NCBI RefSeq assembly: GCF_007858365.1
Contig: NZ_VFIO01000008.1
Location: 124,001 to 188,000, forward strand
Origin: Pseudomonas saxonica
GTDB taxonomy: Bacteria; Pseudomonadota; Gammaproteobacteria; Pseudomonadales; Pseudomonadaceae
Direction of reading: 5' to 3'
DNA length: 64,000 nt
Under the pieces are notes generated by a model that saw nothing but the letters and a program-made list of their open reading frames with translations, ran no database searches and was not told the origin of the DNA. Shown one piece after another: positions 26,516-35,427 of this stretch. The stretch's first letter is position 1. Every line of letters begins with the position of its first letter. A program made the translations under genes and the position numbers.

Positions 26516-27295
26516 TCAGAACTTATCTTTCCAGCTTCGCAAGCTGGCAAATACCGCACTGGGCGAGTTGTTGTTGCGCTTATTCCATTCGTCAGCTTTT
26601 TCTTTAACAGATGTTTCGGTAACCCGAAGAAACGGATTTGTGCGTAATTCGAGTGCAATAGAAGAAGGCAGGCTGATACGACCCTGATCTCGCCATTGTT
26701 GGACTTGCAAGGTTCGGGCTGCAATATCTGTATTGGTGGGTTCTACCGCTTGGGCAAAGCGCAGATTGCTCAGCGTGTATTCGTGCGCGCAGAACACTGC
26801 AGTTTGCGGTGGCAACGCCGCCAGGCGGCTAAGCGAGTGATGCATTTGCTCGGGAGTGCCCTCGAACAGTCGCCCACAACCTGCCGCAAACAAGGTGTCG
26901 CCGCAGAAGAGTAAGGGGGGCGACGCATCGTGGTGGTAATAGGCGATATGACCCAGTGTGTGGCCCGGAACGAGCAGTACGTCGAACTTAAGGCCCAGCA
27001 CTTCTATAGCATCATTGTCATTGAGCGCCACTTGTCGGCCCGCAATGTTCTCAAGTGCCGGCCCCCAGACCTTCGCGTTAGTGTGTTCAAGCAGCGGCAA
27101 AACCCCGCCCACATGGTCGGCGTGGTGGTGAGTGATCAGGATGTCACTGAGCTCCCAGCCCGGATGTTGGGCCAGCCAGTCCAGAACAGGGGCGGCGTCA
27201 CCCGGATCGACCACGGCGCAACGTTGATTCGTTGTGTCTTGTAACAACCAGATGTAGTTGTCGCTGAAGGCGGGCAGGGCGTCGATCTGTAACAT
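26516..27295 (-). CDS. gloB: Hydroxyacylglutathione hydrolase (glyoxalase II)
   Basis: GloB hydrolyses S-lactoylglutathione, completing methylglyoxal detoxification. The 259-residue metallo-beta-lactamase-fold protein carries the THHHADHVGG metal site at 55-64 and a second ligand region FCGDTLFAAGCGRLFEG. The ATG at 27295 gives the family N-terminus (MLQIDALPAFSDNYIW). It is divergent from the methyltransferase gene, sharing 73 bases of control DNA. Confidence 0.96.
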   Translation of the reverse strand: MLQIDALPAFSDNYIWLLQDTTNQRCAVVDPGDAAPVLDWLAQHPGWELSDILITHHHADHVGGVLPLLEHTNAKVWGPALENIAGRQVALNDNDAIEVLGLKFDVLLVPGHTLGHIAYYHHDASPPLLFCGDTLFAAGCGRLFEGTPEQMHHSLSRLAALPPQTAVFCAHEYTLSNLRFAQAVEPTNTDIAARTLQVQQWRDQGRISLPSSIALELRTNPFLRVTETSVKEKADEWNKRNNNSPSAVFASLRSWKDKF

Positions 27296-27368
27296 GGCGC
27301 AATTCCAATGTCTGAAACAAAGGCGCATCTTAGGTCCTGTGATACCCACATGGCGAGTTGGAGGAGCA

Positions 27369-28127
27369 ATGACCGATAAAGTATTGGCTCAGGCCGATCC
27401 GGAATGGCTGGCGCTGATCAGTTCGGCGCGGGAATGGTTGTCTGGCCCCCACGGGCAATTGCTGCTCGAAGATGAGCAGCGGGTGCTGGAGGACGAACTG
27501 GGGCGGTTTTTCGGCGGTTATCTGGTGCATTACGGCCCGGGTGCCGACACCCCGCCCAAGGCCCCTCAAGTACAGCGTAATGTGCGTTTGGGGGCGCCGC
27601 TGCCCGGCGTCGAAATCATCTGTGAAGAGCAGGCCTGGCCTTTATGTGAGCATGCTGCCGATGTCGTGGTGTTGCAGCATGGCCTGGATTTTTGCCTGTC
27701 ACCCCATGGCTTGTTGCGTGAAGCGGCCAGTAGTGTGCGACCTGGCGGGCATTTGTTGATTGTGGGCATAAACCCTTGGAGCAGTTGGGGCCTGAGGCAT
27801 GTTTTTGCCAAGGATGCGCTGTCCAGGGCGCGTTGTATTTCGCCTTCTCGGGTCGCTGACTGGCTGAATTTGCTGGGCTTTGCGCTGGAGAAACGTCGCT
27901 TCGGGTGCTATCGTCCGCCGCTGGCATCTGCTGCCTGGCAAAGCCGTTTGGCGGGCTGGGAGCGCAAGGCGGGAAGCTGGCAATTGGCCGGTGGCGGCTT
28001 CTATGTATTGGTTGCGCGCAAAATAGTGGTGGGCCTGCGTCCGGTCAACCCGATGCGCCGCGAGCCGATGGGCAAGCTGATTCCGCTGCCGATGGCCAAG
28101 GTCACTCGGCGTCATACTGAACCCTAA
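27369..28127 (+). CDS. Predicted SAM-dependent methyltransferase
   Basis: This is a 252-residue class I methyltransferase-like protein of the type found between gloB and rnhA in pseudomonads. The mid-section VVVLQHGLDFCLSPHGLLRE and RPGGHLLIVGINPWSSWGLR matches the late strands of a Methyltransf_11 fold, but the usual N-terminal GxGxG loop is not obvious. The ATG at 27369 follows a GGAGGAGC ribosome site. Substrate unknown. Confidence 0.8.
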   Translation: MTDKVLAQADPEWLALISSAREWLSGPHGQLLLEDEQRVLEDELGRFFGGYLVHYGPGADTPPKAPQVQRNVRLGAPLPGVEIICEEQAWPLCEHAADVVVLQHGLDFCLSPHGLLREAASSVRPGGHLLIVGINPWSSWGLRHVFAKDALSRARCISPSRVADWLNLLGFALEKRRFGCYRPPLASAAWQSRLAGWERKAGSWQLAGGGFYVLVARKIVVGLRPVNPMRREPMGKLIPLPMAKVTRRHTEP

Positions 28128-28213
28128 TTTCATGTCGGGTCGAATTCACTCGGCCCCGGGTGCTGCTGATCCTTGATTGGCAGGCCGTAGCAGCCTTTTC
28201 TGGAAAGTTTGTA

Positions 28214-28666
28214 ATGAGCAATAGTGTTGAAATGTTCACCGATGGTGCCTGCAAGGGTAATCCCGGCCCCGGGGGTTGGGGGGCTTTGCTGGTGTGTCAG
28301 GGCGTCGAGAAAGAGCTGTGGGGCGGTGAACCTAACACCACCAATAACCGTATGGAGCTGATGGCAGCCATTCGTGGCCTTGAGGAACTCAAGCGTCCGT
28401 GCGAAGTGTTACTGGTAACCGACTCGCAGTACGTGATGAAAGGCATCACAGAGTGGATGGTCAACTGGAAAAAACGCGGCTGGAAAACCGCCGCCAAAGA
28501 ACCGGTTAAAAATGCCGATTTGTGGAAAATGCTCGATGAGCAAGTCAATCGTCATACCGTGAAGTGGGAGTGGGTGCGCGGTCATATCGGCCATTACGGC
28601 AACGAGCGCGCAGACCAGTTGGCCAACCGCGGTGTGGACGAAATGAGGGGCATCAAGCATGCGTAG
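28214..28666 (+). CDS. rnhA: Ribonuclease HI
   Basis: RNase HI degrades RNA in RNA-DNA hybrids, removing primers and R-loops. The 150-residue protein shows all catalytic acids: D10 (FTDGACKGNPGPGG), E48 (NRMELMA), D70 (VTDSQYV) and D134 (ERADQLAN), plus H124. The ATG at 28214 is chosen by family length. The last eight bases overlap the start of dnaQ, the conserved rnhA-dnaQ arrangement. Confidence 0.97.
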   Translation: MSNSVEMFTDGACKGNPGPGGWGALLVCQGVEKELWGGEPNTTNNRMELMAAIRGLEELKRPCEVLLVTDSQYVMKGITEWMVNWKKRGWKTAAKEPVKNADLWKMLDEQVNRHTVKWEWVRGHIGHYGNERADQLANRGVDEMRGIKHA

Positions 28667-29417
28667 CGTTGTACTCGATACCGAAACCACCGGTATGCCG
28701 GTTACCGACGGCCACCGGGTCATCGAGATCGGTTGCGTCGAGTTGATGGGCCGTCGCCTGACAGGCAGGCACTTCCACGTGTACCTGCAGCCTGACCGCG
28801 AAAGCGACGAGGGTGCGATTGGCGTTCACGGTATTACCAATGAGTTTCTGGTGGGTAAACCGCGATTTGCCGAAGTGGCCGACGAGTTTTTTGATTTCAT
28901 CAAAGGCGCGCAACTGATCATTCATAACGCTGCGTTTGACGTGGGCTTTCTGAATAACGAATTTGCCCTGATCGGTCAGACCGACCGCGCTGACCTCACT
29001 CAGCACTGCACCATCCTCGACACGTTGATGATGGCCCGAGCGCGACACCCAGGGCAGCGCAACAGCCTGGATGCGTTGTGCAAACGCTATGGTGTAGACA
29101 ACTCGGGCCGTGAACTGCACGGCGCTTTGCTCGACTCCGAGATTCTGGCAGACGTTTACCTGACCATGACGGGCGGCCAGACCAGCCTGTCGCTGGCGGG
29201 TAACGCCTCTGACGGTAATGGTTCTGGCGAGGGCTCGGGCAATCAGGCCACCGAAATTCGTCGCTTGGCGGCCGATCGTCAGCCAGGCCGGATCATTCGT
29301 GCAAGCGATGCGGAGCTGGCAGAGCACGCGGCACGTCTCGAAGTGATTGCAAAATCGGCGGGTGCGCCTTCGTTATGGGCTCAACTTCTCGAAGCCAAAG
29401 GGCAAACGTTGCAATAG
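28659..29417 (+). CDS. dnaQ: DNA polymerase III epsilon subunit (proofreading exonuclease)
   Basis: DnaQ is the 3'-5' proofreading exonuclease of the replicative polymerase. The 252-residue protein has ExoI (VLDTETTGM with D7 and E9), ExoII (HNAAFDVGFLNNE) and ExoIII (HGALLDSEILADVYL with the catalytic His and Asp). The C-terminal tail, which contacts the alpha subunit, follows a glycine/serine-rich linker. The start lies inside the end of rnhA, in another frame. Confidence 0.96.
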   Translation: MRSVVLDTETTGMPVTDGHRVIEIGCVELMGRRLTGRHFHVYLQPDRESDEGAIGVHGITNEFLVGKPRFAEVADEFFDFIKGAQLIIHNAAFDVGFLNNEFALIGQTDRADLTQHCTILDTLMMARARHPGQRNSLDALCKRYGVDNSGRELHGALLDSEILADVYLTMTGGQTSLSLAGNASDGNGSGEGSGNQATEIRRLAADRQPGRIIRASDAELAEHAARLEVIAKSAGAPSLWAQLLEAKGQTLQ

Positions 29418-29465
29418 CCTTGAGCTGAATCCAGGGCAGTGTTTGGCGACAGAAAAGGATTGTTC

Positions 29466-30029
29466 ATGTACCTCGTTATGCACCCTAAGGACCCTGAGGT
29501 TTCAGTACGGCTTGCAGATGAAGGGTTTGCCCCCTATGTGTGGGGCAACGATTTCAGCTTTGATGTGAAAGCGTATGCACAGGTTGATCAGGGTAAAAAG
29601 GTCGAACATTGGCCCTTGGAGATGATCACCCCTTACCGCAAGTGCTACGGCATAGACCCTGATGAATTTGCGGCTTACCTCGGTGGTTCAGACAGCGCGA
29701 TTTTCATGGCTTATCTGGACAATCAGGCGGTGGGGCATGTGGTGGTCAGCACCAACTGGAATGGCTTTGCCCATGTTGATGAATTGGCTGTTGCGGCCCG
29801 TGCCCGCCGCCATGGCGTGGCCAAGTCATTGCTGGATGTGGTCAAGTTCTGGAGCCTTAAGAAAAACCTTCCCGGCATCATGCTTGAGACCCAAAACAAC
29901 AACATTGGCGCTTGTCGCTTGTATGAGCGTTGTGGGTATCAGGTGGGCGGTATTGATGGTTTACGCTACCGAGGCATTGATCCGCAGACTCGCGAGGTGG
30001 CGATTTTTTGGTATTTATTGTTCGAGTGA
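29466..30029 (+). CDS. GNAT acetyltransferase, streptothricin-acetyltransferase-like
   Basis: The 187-residue protein is an acetyl-CoA-dependent N-acetyltransferase. The cofactor loop is ARRHGVAKSLL. The C-terminal segment IMLETQNNNIGACRLYERCG followed by GYQVGGIDGLRY and VAIFWYLLF closely resembles streptothricin acetyltransferases (Sat), which share MLETQ-NN--AC-FY and VFWYL. The start at 29466 follows AAAAGGA. The natural substrate is unknown; antibiotic resistance is only a possibility. It converges with the lipase gene, seven bases apart. Confidence 0.85.
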   Translation: MYLVMHPKDPEVSVRLADEGFAPYVWGNDFSFDVKAYAQVDQGKKVEHWPLEMITPYRKCYGIDPDEFAAYLGGSDSAIFMAYLDNQAVGHVVVSTNWNGFAHVDELAVAARARRHGVAKSLLDVVKFWSLKKNLPGIMLETQNNNIGACRLYERCGYQVGGIDGLRYRGIDPQTREVAIFWYLLFE

Positions 30030-30036
30030 ACGCGCA

Positions 30037-32241
30037 CTAACCTAAATCCAGAATGTCGCCGGTAAAACAGCCCGTTATAGTTTCAGCGTTAAGCAGCGGG
30101 TCTTTCAGCGAGGAGAACCTGAACATCTCTTTACGGGGTTCTGGCAGCATCGCCAGTTGTTCGGTGCGGTGGTTTTCAGTGTGAGCCAGCCAGCGTTCCA
30201 CGCACTCATTGAGGTGCTCGGGCTGCTCGGCAAAGTGTCCGTATACATCGGCGCCGGTCACCGGTTTAAGGCTCAAGGGGTACAAGCGTTTGACGGTGTG
30301 GGTGATGTTTTCGACTTCTTTTATCAGCCGCAAATTCATGTCTTTGTGCGCCTCCCGGTATTTGTCCGGGCGATTTTGTGAGTCTTTAAAAGCGGCGCGC
30401 AAGTCGCGCTGGATCTGCTCAAGCCCACGGGATACGAAGGTGTATTCAACTCTGGTTACCAGCGGGTTTTGGGTTTCCAGAGCCTCCATGTAGCGCTTCA
30501 ATGCGGCCCAGCAGCGCGGGATGTAACTGTCGACCATATAGTGCTGAGCCATGTCGAATAGCTGGCGCAAAAAAGTGCCGCGCTCGGGCAACCCGTCTTT
30601 GTAGCCTACGGCCACACTGCACACCGCGTGCTGGACGGCGGTATCGCACAGCGGTTGCCACATGATGTGCGAGACCGTGCCCTGACCAAAATCCACCGGC
30701 ATAAAGTGACGCAACGTGCCGTGATGCTGATAGGGCTCGCCGGTCAGATTGGCCAACCCTGCGGCGAACAATGAAAGGCCGGCAGGCGCATTGGCAAAGG
30801 CCAAAACCGCGCCGGAGCCGTAAACGGCACTTTTGGTGTTCATCCAGGTGGCCGGAACACTGGGGATCGGGTCGTTATGGTTAACCATGCGGTGATGAAC
30901 CAAGGACGCGGCGGCGTTGATAAAGGTGGCATCGGCGGCACGGGGCGCGCCGTAGGTGTAGAGGAGCACGTCGTAGTCGAACCCCTTACGGCAAAGCAAC
31001 ATTTGCGAGAGCAGTAACGCAATCGCTCCGCCAAGGCTGTGGCCACAGATCAAAACTTTTTGGCCGGTGTGAAATCTGTCGAGGTACTTCAAGATGAAAG
31101 TCGATGCTACTTTCGCCGCTTCATAAAACCCGCGATGCACCTTGCCTTCTCCTTCTTCGAAGGGCACTTGAAGGGCATCGGCATCGCGCAAGAAGTCCGG
31201 CGCGGCACTGGTGCCGCGTACAGCAATCAGGATGATGCTGTGGTTATGGGTTACGAAGGCTTGGGTGTCCGTGCCCTCTCGGCCTTCTTGGGTGTCATCC
31301 AGAAAATGAATGCTGGCAGGGTTTTCTTGAATCGGCCCCAATAACGGATTGTTGGGCGGGTATAAGGCTGGGTCGAAAGGTACGATCTCCAGTCGCTCGG
31401 AGTAAGGCACCTCTTCATAGAATGGGTAGTAGGGTTGGGTTTGCTCCGGGTTGACTTGCCAGTTCTCCATGAAGGCAGCCAGCTTGTCCCCAAACCAGTT
31501 ACCCACGCTCGGTTCATGCTTAAAGCTGACGCGGGGTGTGGTCACGGGTTGCTCGTCAGGTTCCTGGCCGAAGGGGCAGTAACTCAAGGTGGCCATCAGA
31601 GCCAGTTGATACAGATTAAGCGCGCAAAACTCAGGTGTTGTCGAAAGCAGGGGGCGCAAGGCCCGTAAGGGCCGCACTTCAAGCACCGTCAGGCGCTGCG
31701 GCGCGATACAGACACCTTGGGTGCCAAATCTGCCCATGAGCCGACGATCCGCCACGTTCAACGGGAAGTGGCACTGTACCTTAGGCGGCAGGTGGGACAC
31801 ATGCTTGACCAGCTGACGAACCTCGACCTGGCAGTATTCATCTGTACCGCTGATGGATAAAGGTTTTACATGGGTGCGTGAACCGTCTTTTTTAAAGTAA
31901 CGAGTCTGCTCAGCTCTGACTTGTAGCTCGGTAATCGGAAGGGGATAGTGCTCTCGTCCCATCAGGTTTGTATAAGTTTCAATGGTTCCGTGATAGGCCG
32001 TGTTGAATGTAAGTGCGATGGCCCCTGCGCAATGATTTTTTACTTCGCCTGTGCCGTTAGCATTTAAAAAACCTTTGTACTTTAGGTCTTCTGAATCTGT
32101 AACTTCGAAAGCAAGTCCGGCATAGGGCTCGCCTGAACCGAACTCATCGACTAATTGAAAGCGGGTTGTCTTTCCCATTGCTGGGCAGGCTAAAACGCGA
32201 TCTTTAAAGTTGATGTTTTTCAGGCTGTCTTGGATGCTCAT
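30037..32241 (-). CDS. Class-3 lipase, candidate type VI secretion phospholipase effector
   Basis: The 734-residue protein lacks a signal peptide. Residues 1-150 form a small beta-rich N-terminal domain (FQLVDEFGSGEPYAGLAFEV) ending in YPLPITELQVRAEQTRYF. A class-3 (fungal-type) lipase domain lies at about 290-510, with the nucleophile elbow GHSLGG (S402), the likely Asp of NHNDPIP (D457) and a His of YQHHG (506-507). A hydrophobic stretch (476-500) could touch membranes. A long helical C-terminal region follows. The gene lies 13 bases behind a lipoprotein gene on the same strand. Lipase chemistry is well supported; secretion by a type VI system and a role against rival bacteria are inferred from architecture and partner, since no vgrG, hcp or PAAR gene is in the window. 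Confidence 0.8.
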   Translation of the reverse strand: MSIQDSLKNINFKDRVLACPAMGKTTRFQLVDEFGSGEPYAGLAFEVTDSEDLKYKGFLNANGTGEVKNHCAGAIALTFNTAYHGTIETYTNLMGREHYPLPITELQVRAEQTRYFKKDGSRTHVKPLSISGTDEYCQVEVRQLVKHVSHLPPKVQCHFPLNVADRRLMGRFGTQGVCIAPQRLTVLEVRPLRALRPLLSTTPEFCALNLYQLALMATLSYCPFGQEPDEQPVTTPRVSFKHEPSVGNWFGDKLAAFMENWQVNPEQTQPYYPFYEEVPYSERLEIVPFDPALYPPNNPLLGPIQENPASIHFLDDTQEGREGTDTQAFVTHNHSIILIAVRGTSAAPDFLRDADALQVPFEEGEGKVHRGFYEAAKVASTFILKYLDRFHTGQKVLICGHSLGGAIALLLSQMLLCRKGFDYDVLLYTYGAPRAADATFINAAASLVHHRMVNHNDPIPSVPATWMNTKSAVYGSGAVLAFANAPAGLSLFAAGLANLTGEPYQHHGTLRHFMPVDFGQGTVSHIMWQPLCDTAVQHAVCSVAVGYKDGLPERGTFLRQLFDMAQHYMVDSYIPRCWAALKRYMEALETQNPLVTRVEYTFVSRGLEQIQRDLRAAFKDSQNRPDKYREAHKDMNLRLIKEVENITHTVKRLYPLSLKPVTGADVYGHFAEQPEHLNECVERWLAHTENHRTEQLAMLPEPRKEMFRFSSLKDPLLNAETITGCFTGDILDLG

Positions 32242-32254
32242 TTGTTAGCCCTTT

Positions 32255-33028
32255 TTATTCTGTGCAGCCAGGGTAAATGGTGCACTGTTTTCCGTCAGGC
32301 ATCATGAAGCTACTGAAGTCTTTATAGTTTCCGTAGCAGAACGCAGATTGATCTTTAAAAGATTTCCCCATGCAGCGTTTCCAGCCATTCGGCACCTTTA
32401 CCCACGTGTCTTTCATATAGGGTCTCTCATCAGTGTTCAACGTTATTATTATTTTGACAGTCTTTCCCGGCAGTTGGTCGAACGTATAACCCGCGACAGG
32501 ACGACCTGTATTCAGAGTGCCGCTGGCATCGGCGTCTTTACAGTCGAGTATTTTGACGATGCGGCGTTTACCTCCTGACGTTCTAAATAACCATTCGCAC
32601 TGTCCATAAAAAGCGCTTTCATTTTGCTGGTTGAATTTCTCTCTGTATTCATCGGGTAATTCTTCACGTATTACTAGATTTGCACTGTCGCTTCCAAAAT
32701 CGCCAAAGTCATCTCCATACTTTCCGTAGAGTTCCACTATTAGCCGACTAATCACCAGCGGGCACCCACTGACGGTGCGGTATAACGCAACAATCGACTC
32801 GTTTTTGTAATCTTTTGGCCAATGGCGGTTGTATCCCACCCGCGTGTTTTTACCTCCCGGTACGCTGCAGGTTTCGCCTTTTGCAGGGACATAGACAGCA
32901 GAGGCTCGATAATAAAAATTCGGCGGTAAATCAGCGGTAAAGGTGAATGTCTCGGACTTTCCTAACGTGCAACCAGCCAACAATGCTGCGCTGGTCAATG
33001 CACCCAGAACTTTGAGTGTCCGGTTCAT
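32255..33028 (-). CDS. Lipoprotein of unknown family, candidate immunity protein of the lipase
   Basis: The 257-residue protein has a signal peptide with a lipobox ending at C20 (SAALLAGC) and Thr at +2, so outer-membrane anchoring facing the periplasm is expected. The mature part is rich in aromatic and cysteine residues, with no motif recognised. The start at 33028 was chosen because it gives the lipoprotein signal; longer frames upstream do not. It precedes the lipase by 13 bases and is co-oriented. Known immunity proteins for periplasm-acting phospholipase effectors are often lipoproteins, so an immunity role is a reasonable inference, not shown. Confidence 0.7.
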   Translation of the reverse strand: MNRTLKVLGALTSAALLAGCTLGKSETFTFTADLPPNFYYRASAVYVPAKGETCSVPGGKNTRVGYNRHWPKDYKNESIVALYRTVSGCPLVISRLIVELYGKYGDDFGDFGSDSANLVIREELPDEYREKFNQQNESAFYGQCEWLFRTSGGKRRIVKILDCKDADASGTLNTGRPVAGYTFDQLPGKTVKIIITLNTDERPYMKDTWVKVPNGWKRCMGKSFKDQSAFCYGNYKDFSSFMMPDGKQCTIYPGCTE

Positions 33029-33388
33029 GAGTGCCCCTTGTCGCCCATAAACCACAGGGTCAGCAAGGCATGTGAACATCCTTGAATATTCAGGCTGAAA
33101 TAAAGTTGGCCAAGTTAAGGAGGGCATGCTGGTTCATCCCTTAAGTTAAGGTTGAACGCTAACTCATGGGCCATTACCTGAGCTGTAAGAAAATTCTGAA
33201 ATTTAATTAAAAGTTCGAGCTGATTCAGAATCGATCGTTCAGCGCTGCAAAAATGAAGGTTGTGCAGGCTGCTTCTACTTCTTCGGGCACGGGTTTGCCG
33301 CTCACCGAAATAGCTTATATTCGGCAGCCATCGAAGCCTTGCGCTGATCGACAGCGACTATGGGTTGGTGTTTGCCATCATTCGCATG
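33029..33388. other. Gene-free region upstream of the lipoprotein-lipase pair
   Basis: No gene is visible in these 360 bases. An AT-rich segment around 33185-33215 is the best place for the promoter of the lipoprotein-lipase operon, but no clear promoter or operator was found. Confidence 0.5.
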
Positions 33389-34300
33389 TCAAAGCGTTAC
33401 CAGCCCCTGATCGGCCAGCAAGCTTTCTGCCTTTTGCCCTGCGATGTCCAGCAAGGCTGACAGGGCGGGGCTGATAACCCTGTCTTTGCGTGTCAGTGCA
33501 TACAGGGTCACCGGTATGGCGGGTGACAGCGGGCAAACATCCAGCCCATTGTTCTTAGCGCCTACGGCAGTAAACGGGTCAACCAGTGCCAGCCCTTCGC
33601 CCGCTTCTACCATGCTGCGTACCATTTGATAGCTCTGGACCCGAATGTTGATCGCCGGCACGGGGTGCAAGGCGTGCAGTTTGCTATCGAGCAAACGGCT
33701 CAGGGGATCGGGCTCAAGCAAGCCGATCATCGATTGCCCGGCCAGATCGTGCAGGGCAATGTACTTTTTCTTGGGGGATAACCAACCATGGGGGGCCAGC
33801 AGCTGTACTTTGCCGTGAGCCAGTGTGTGATGGTCGATGCCCGCATGCTCGCAGGTATGGAGGCTAAAACCGACATCGGCTTCATCCATCAGCAGGCGGC
33901 GTACCATTTCAGTCAGTGGCTGACTGCTTAGGGTCGTTGGGGTATCAGGAAAACGGCGTCTTAACGCAGCGATGTTTTGAGGCAGTAAGGGTTGCGTCAA
34001 TGTCTCGCTACAGACCACGCGCAATGGCGCTTCCATAGGTTGACGCAATGCATCGCCAAGCCTGCGCAAAGGTTCGAAATCCAGATAAAGCTGGTTGGCA
34101 AGGGGTTGTAACTGAAGGGTTTCACGGGTGGCTTGAAGCCGGCCGCGGACATTGGCGAACAGCATGAGGCCGAGCTGTTGCTCGGCCTCTTGCAGCGTGG
34201 CGCTGACGGTGGCTATCGGCAATTGCAGCAACTCGCCGGCATGGGCGAGGCTGCCCGTTTGCAAAATAGCCTGAATCACTTCGATATGGCGTAAGCGCAT
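33389..34300 (-). CDS. LysR-family transcriptional regulator
   Basis: The 303-residue protein has an N-terminal winged helix-turn-helix (MRLRHIEVIQAILQTGSLAH, then AGELLQLPIATVSATLQEAE) and a periplasmic-binding-protein-like effector domain. The recognition helix (ATVSATLQEAE) lacks the common QPAVS. No target is evident: the flanking genes are the lipoprotein-lipase pair downstream and a short protein upstream on the same strand. Confidence 0.9.
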   Translation of the reverse strand: MRLRHIEVIQAILQTGSLAHAGELLQLPIATVSATLQEAEQQLGLMLFANVRGRLQATRETLQLQPLANQLYLDFEPLRRLGDALRQPMEAPLRVVCSETLTQPLLPQNIAALRRRFPDTPTTLSSQPLTEMVRRLLMDEADVGFSLHTCEHAGIDHHTLAHGKVQLLAPHGWLSPKKKYIALHDLAGQSMIGLLEPDPLSRLLDSKLHALHPVPAINIRVQSYQMVRSMVEAGEGLALVDPFTAVGAKNNGLDVCPLSPAIPVTLYALTRKDRVISPALSALLDIAGQKAESLLADQGLVTL

Positions 34301-34394
34301 GCGTGAAGTCCATGTTCAGCAGATGAGGTTTCAGCGTTGCGAAGCCTGACCCAAGTCTCATCCTGTGACTTCAGCGCTATGCCGGACAAACTGG

Positions 34395-34616
34395 TTAAGC
34401 CGTGATCACTGGAGCCGGGTCACGAATCAGGCTAACGCCCGATTGAACCAGTTCGTAATGATCCTCATCGATCTTTTTGACACGATCGCCAATGGCCAAT
34501 TTGTAGGTTGTTGCGGGTTGTTCACCTGTCGCTTCGGTATTTTCGAACTCATGCACGGAATAGACACGACCTTCCGCGTCTCTTGCATGAAATTGCCCAA
34601 CTAGAACTGCCGCCAT
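34395..34616 (-). CDS. Small conserved hypothetical protein
   Basis: This is a 73-residue acidic protein beginning MAAVLVGQFHARDAEGRVYS and ending SLIRDPAPVITA. It has a compact alternating-strand look, with no signal peptide or membrane segment. The ATG at 34616 is preferred over an upstream alternative that would add nine residues. I recognise it only as a protein type commonly carried singly by pseudomonads; function unknown. Confidence 0.6.
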   Translation of the reverse strand: MAAVLVGQFHARDAEGRVYSVHEFENTEATGEQPATTYKLAIGDRVKKIDEDHYELVQSGVSLIRDPAPVITA

Positions 34617-34811
34617 TTGTAGAGAACCTCTGGAGATAAACACCCAATTTGCGGTTCTGTAGACCGTTGATCAGTAGGGGAAGTTTAGCCATGTGAAAAA
34701 AATAGTCTGGCTACTTTACAGGCTTGTGGGCTGATCGGGTGAATTGGGGTGCAAGAAATGCGTCCGATCATCTATAACTAACGTCCTACAACCACAGACT
34801 AGGTGTATTTC

Positions 34812-35372
34812 ATGAGCAAGGTCTACAGCGTGGCCGTATTGGTCGGCAGTTTGAGAAAGGATTCCATCAATCGCAAAGTCGCCCTTGCGCTGGCTGAACT
34901 GGCACCGCCCTCTCTGAAACTGCACATCGTCGAAATTGGCGAGTTGGCGTTGTATAACGAAGACATTGATGTCACGCCACCACCAGCGGCTTACACCGCC
35001 TTTCGTGATCAGTTACGCAGCGCCGATGCCGTTCTTTTTGTGACGCCCGAATACAACCGTTCCGTGCCAGCTGCGTTAAAAAACGCCATTGATGTGGGCT
35101 CTCGCCCTTATGGGCAAAGCGTTTTCGGTGGTAAGCCGGGTGCTGTGATCAGCGTTTCGCCGGGGGCAATCGGCGGCTTTGGGGCTAACCATCATTTACG
35201 CCAATCGTTGGTGTTTCTCGATGTGCCGTGCATGCAGCAGCCAGAAGCTTATTTGGGCGGTGCAGGTGCAGCCTTTGACGAATCAGGCAAATTGTCAGAG
35301 AAAACCCGCCCGTTTCTACAAAAATTCATCGACGAATTCGCCCAGTGGGTTGAGCGCCAGCATAAGGGCTGA
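34812..35372 (+). CDS. NAD(P)H-dependent FMN reductase (ChrR/YieF-like)
   Basis: The 186-residue flavodoxin-fold protein has the FMN phosphate loop GSLRKDSINRKVA at its N-terminus and the second FMN loop TPEYNRSVPAALKNAID, the signatures of chromate/quinone reductases such as ChrR. Such enzymes carry out two-electron reduction of quinones and can reduce chromate. The ATG at 34812 gives the family N-terminus. It is a single gene, convergent with phnX across an inverted repeat. Confidence 0.9.
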   Translation: MSKVYSVAVLVGSLRKDSINRKVALALAELAPPSLKLHIVEIGELALYNEDIDVTPPPAAYTAFRDQLRSADAVLFVTPEYNRSVPAALKNAIDVGSRPYGQSVFGGKPGAVISVSPGAIGGFGANHHLRQSLVFLDVPCMQQPEAYLGGAGAAFDESGKLSEKTRPFLQKFIDEFAQWVERQHKG

Positions 35373-35424
35373 GGGGCCTGCTACAAGCTGTGGGCTTTGA
35401 ACTTGCAGCGTGTAGCGGCCCTTT
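35373..35424. terminator. Inverted repeat between convergent genes
   Basis: AGGGGCC-GCTACA on the left pairs with TGTAGC-GGCCCTT on the right, with inner AGCTG/CAGCG pairing and one bulge. It resembles a dispersed pseudomonad repeat and likely terminates both genes. Confidence 0.7.
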
Positions 35425-35427
35425 AAG

